Shown here piece by piece: positions 14,233 to 15,935 of a stretch of 15,935 bases of DNA. The position numbers and the translations under genes were made by a program. Below the pieces are notes generated by a model. It saw only the letters and a list, made by a program, of their open reading frames with translations. It ran no database searches and was not told the DNA's origin. Numbering within the stretch: position 1 is the first letter of the stretch; every line of letters begins with the position of its first letter. The stretch is from Gallionella sp. Its GTDB lineage: Bacteria > Pseudomonadota > Gammaproteobacteria > Burkholderiales > Gallionellaceae. The stretch covers positions 1-15,935 of the forward strand of contig JADGRM010000018.1 of NCBI GenBank assembly GCA_017880945.1, given 5' to 3'.

Positions 14233-14261
14233 GCGGCACTTTTTTTAGGAGAGCAAAACCA

Positions 14262-14531
14262 ATGGCAATTACCGCGGCGCAAAAAGCGCAAATCGTTACC
14301 GACTTTCAACGTGCCAAGAGCGATACGGGTTCCCCCGAGGTGCAAGTAGCATTGATCACTGCACGCATCACTTATCTGACCGAGCATTTCAAAGACAATG
14401 TCAAGGATCACCATTCCCGTCGCGGTCTGCTGCGCCTGGTAAGCCGCCGACGCAAGCTGCTTGATTATCTCAAGCGCACGAATGATGCGAGTTATCGCAC
14501 GTTGATTCAACGTCTGGAAATTCGTAAGTAA
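14262..14531 (+). CDS. rpsO: 30S ribosomal protein S15
   Basis: Primary binding protein of the 16S rRNA central domain, contacting the three-way junction of helices 20-22. 89 aa, the standard length. Conserved segments: TGSPEVQVALITARI (residues 22-36), KDHHSRRGLLRLVSRRRKLL (48-67) and a basic end LIQRLEIRK. The ATG at 14262 follows AGGAG with good spacing (10 nt). E. coli S15 represses its own translation by binding a structured leader; whether the 25-nt leader here can do this was not tested. A hairpin terminator or processing site follows, then pnp. Confidence 0.98.
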   Translation: MAITAAQKAQIVTDFQRAKSDTGSPEVQVALITARITYLTEHFKDNVKDHHSRRGLLRLVSRRRKLLDYLKRTNDASYRTLIQRLEIRK

Positions 14532-14545
14532 AAACTTATATTCAG

Positions 14546-14570
14546 CGGGTCGCATCAGCGACCCGTGTTG
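14546..14570 (+). terminator. Hairpin between rpsO and pnp (terminator or processing site)
   Basis: A perfect 8-bp stem CGGGTCGC-ATCA-GCGACCCG (14546-14565) is followed by TGTTGTTTCG, a T-rich but interrupted tail. It could be a leaky terminator after rpsO. In E. coli the rpsO-pnp gap contains a terminator and an RNase III-cut hairpin used in pnp autoregulation; a similar role is inferred only. Confidence 0.65.
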
Positions 14571-14631
14571 TTTCGTCTTGTCACAACGTGTGCCGCGATT
14601 GCGCGTCATGCCATGCACAGAGAGGTCTATC

Positions 14632-15935
14632 TTGAGTCACTATAAAAAAACATTCGCGTACGGTAACCATCAACTCACGCTGGAGACAGGTGAGATCGCA
14701 CGCCAAGCCAGCGGCGCGGTGATGGTCAGTCTGGATGACACTGTGGTGCTGGTCACCGTGGTCGGCAGAAAAGATGCCAAACCCGAGCAGGACTTTTTCC
14801 CGCTCACTGTGGATTATCAGGAAAGAACTTACGCTGCGGGCAAGATTCCCGGCGGTTTTTTCAAGCGCGAAGGCCGTCCAAGTGAAAAAGAAATTCTGAC
14901 CTGCCGTTTGATCGACCGTCCGCTGCGTCCGCTGTTCCCGGAAAGTTTTTACAACGAAGTGCAAATCGTCGCGACGGTGATGTCTTCGGATAACGAGATT
15001 GATTCAGATATACCCGCCATGATCGGCGCATCTGCCGCGCTGGCATTGTCCGGTATCCCGTTCGACGGCCCGATTGGCGCGGCGCGCGTGGGTTATGCCA
15101 ACGGTCAATATCTGCTCAATCCGACCGCCACCGAACTTCTGACTTCGCAAATGGATCTGGTGGTCGCGGGTACCGTGCGCGCAGTGCAGATGGTGGAATC
15201 CGAAGCGCAACAGTTGTCTGAAGAAATCATGCTGGGCGCGGTGATGTTCGGCCACGAGCAGATGCAAGTCGTGATTCAGGCGATCAACGAAATGGCCGAT
15301 GCGGTGGGTGCCGATGCCTGGGATTGGACTGCTCCGGCCACGGACGAAGCCTTGATTGCGCAGATTTCCAGCATAGCCGAAGCTGAACTGGGACAAGCGT
15401 ATGCGATCCGTTCCAAGCAAGCGCGCACCGATGCAGTGGCTGCGATTCACGATAAAGTGATGGCTGCAATGTCGCCGGAAGTGATTGCCATTCATAAGAA
15501 CCACATCAATGATTTGTTCAGCGCGCTGGAAGCCAAAATCGTGCGCGGACAAATTCTCAGCGGTGAACCGCGCATCGATGGCCGCGACACGCGTACCGTG
15601 CGTCCGATCACGATCCGTAACGGCATATTGCCGCGCACCCACGGCTCTTCTTTGTTCACCCGCGGCGAAACACAAGCCATCGTGGTGGCGACTTTGGGCA
15701 GTATGCGCGACTCCCAGAAAATCGACGCGCTGCAAGGCGAATACACAGACCGCTTCATGCTGCATTACAACTTCCCGCCGTACGCCACGGGCGAGACCGG
15801 TCGCGTGGGTACGCCCAAGCGTCGCGAGATCGGTCATGGCCGTTTGGCCAAGCGTGCGCTGGTTGCAGTGTTGCCCAGCGAAGAAGATTTCGGCTACGCA
15901 ATGCGCGTGGTATCGGAAATCACCGAATCCAACGG
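14632..15935 (+). CDS. pnp: Polyribonucleotide nucleotidyltransferase (PNPase), 3' end cut by window edge
   Basis: Phosphorolytic 3'-5' exoribonuclease of the RNA degradosome. 434 codons of about 700 are present. Seen: the first RNase PH core (from KTFAYGNHQLTLETGEIARQ, with FKREGRPSEKEILTCRLIDR), the helical linker domain (about 150-300), and the start of the second RNase PH core (RIDGRDTRTVRPI, RGETQA at about 344, and FPPYATGETGRVGTPKRREI). The catalytic aspartates, KH and S1 domains lie beyond the edge. I start at TTG 14632 (MSHYKKTFAYG), which has AGAGAGG 6 nt upstream. An in-frame ATG at 14608 would add eight residues (MPCTERSI) but has no SD. E. coli pnp, as I recall, also uses UUG. 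Identification is certain; the start is likely. Confidence 0.96.
   Translation, partial: MSHYKKTFAYGNHQLTLETGEIARQASGAVMVSLDDTVVLVTVVGRKDAKPEQDFFPLTVDYQERTYAAGKIPGGFFKREGRPSEKEILTCRLIDRPLRPLFPESFYNEVQIVATVMSSDNEIDSDIPAMIGASAALALSGIPFDGPIGAARVGYANGQYLLNPTATELLTSQMDLVVAGTVRAVQMVESEAQQLSEEIMLGAVMFGHEQMQVVIQAINEMADAVGADAWDWTAPATDEALIAQISSIAEAELGQAYAIRSKQARTDAVAAIHDKVMAAMSPEVIAIHKNHINDLFSALEAKIVRGQILSGEPRIDGRDTRTVRPITIRNGILPRTHGSSLFTRGETQAIVVATLGSMRDSQKIDALQGEYTDRFMLHYNFPPYATGETGRVGTPKRREIGHGRLAKRALVAVLPSEEDFGYAMRVVSEITESN

Overview
The window looks like a chromosomal housekeeping segment from a betaproteobacterium. My best guess is the Nitrosomonadales (Gallionellaceae-like); this rests on the protein sequences and on the conserved rimP-nusA-infB-rbfA-truB-rpsO-pnp order, not on a search. 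I see no phage, plasmid, CRISPR or defence genes and no tRNA or rRNA. The unusual content is all in the non-coding gaps.

Layout. 1-1565 (minus): a RhlE-type DEAD-box RNA helicase, cut by the left edge, with a glycine-rich tail and an apparent leader of about 300 nt. 1566-2377: a long divergent gap holding that leader, an inverted-repeat-rich non-coding stretch, and two exact-length 48-nt tandem hairpin repeats. 2378-4189: typA/bipA, followed by a strong intrinsic terminator. 4334-5803: rmuC. 5804-6267: a gap with a promoter, a well-formed three-way-junction RNA fold and an intrinsic terminator just before nadE. A short ORF in this gap overlaps the nadE start codon. 6268-7872: glutamine-dependent NAD+ synthetase. 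7902-7944: promoter plus a rimP-leader-type terminator hairpin. 7986-15935: the transcription/translation operon rimP, nusA, infB, rbfA, truB, rpsO, pnp, with pnp cut by the right edge. A composite inverted-repeat element of 211 bp sits between infB and rbfA and carries a third copy of the 48-nt hairpin repeat.

How the genes fit together. Almost everything serves RNA and protein synthesis: ribosome assembly (RimP, RbfA, TypA, possibly RhlE), transcription elongation and termination (NusA), initiation (IF2), tRNA modification (TruB), the 30S subunit (S15) and RNA turnover (PNPase, helicase). NadE (NAD synthesis) and RmuC (DNA recombination/maintenance) are separate functions. Five candidate promoters, for rhlE, typA, the nadE leader, rimP and rpsO, share TANAATGCG followed by G/C bases. 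That is a GC-rich discriminator, as expected for growth-rate or stringent control.

I did not find a new protein system. The most promising undescribed items are the nadE upstream RNA (5928-6204) and the dispersed hairpin repeat whose stem changes are fully compensated between copies.
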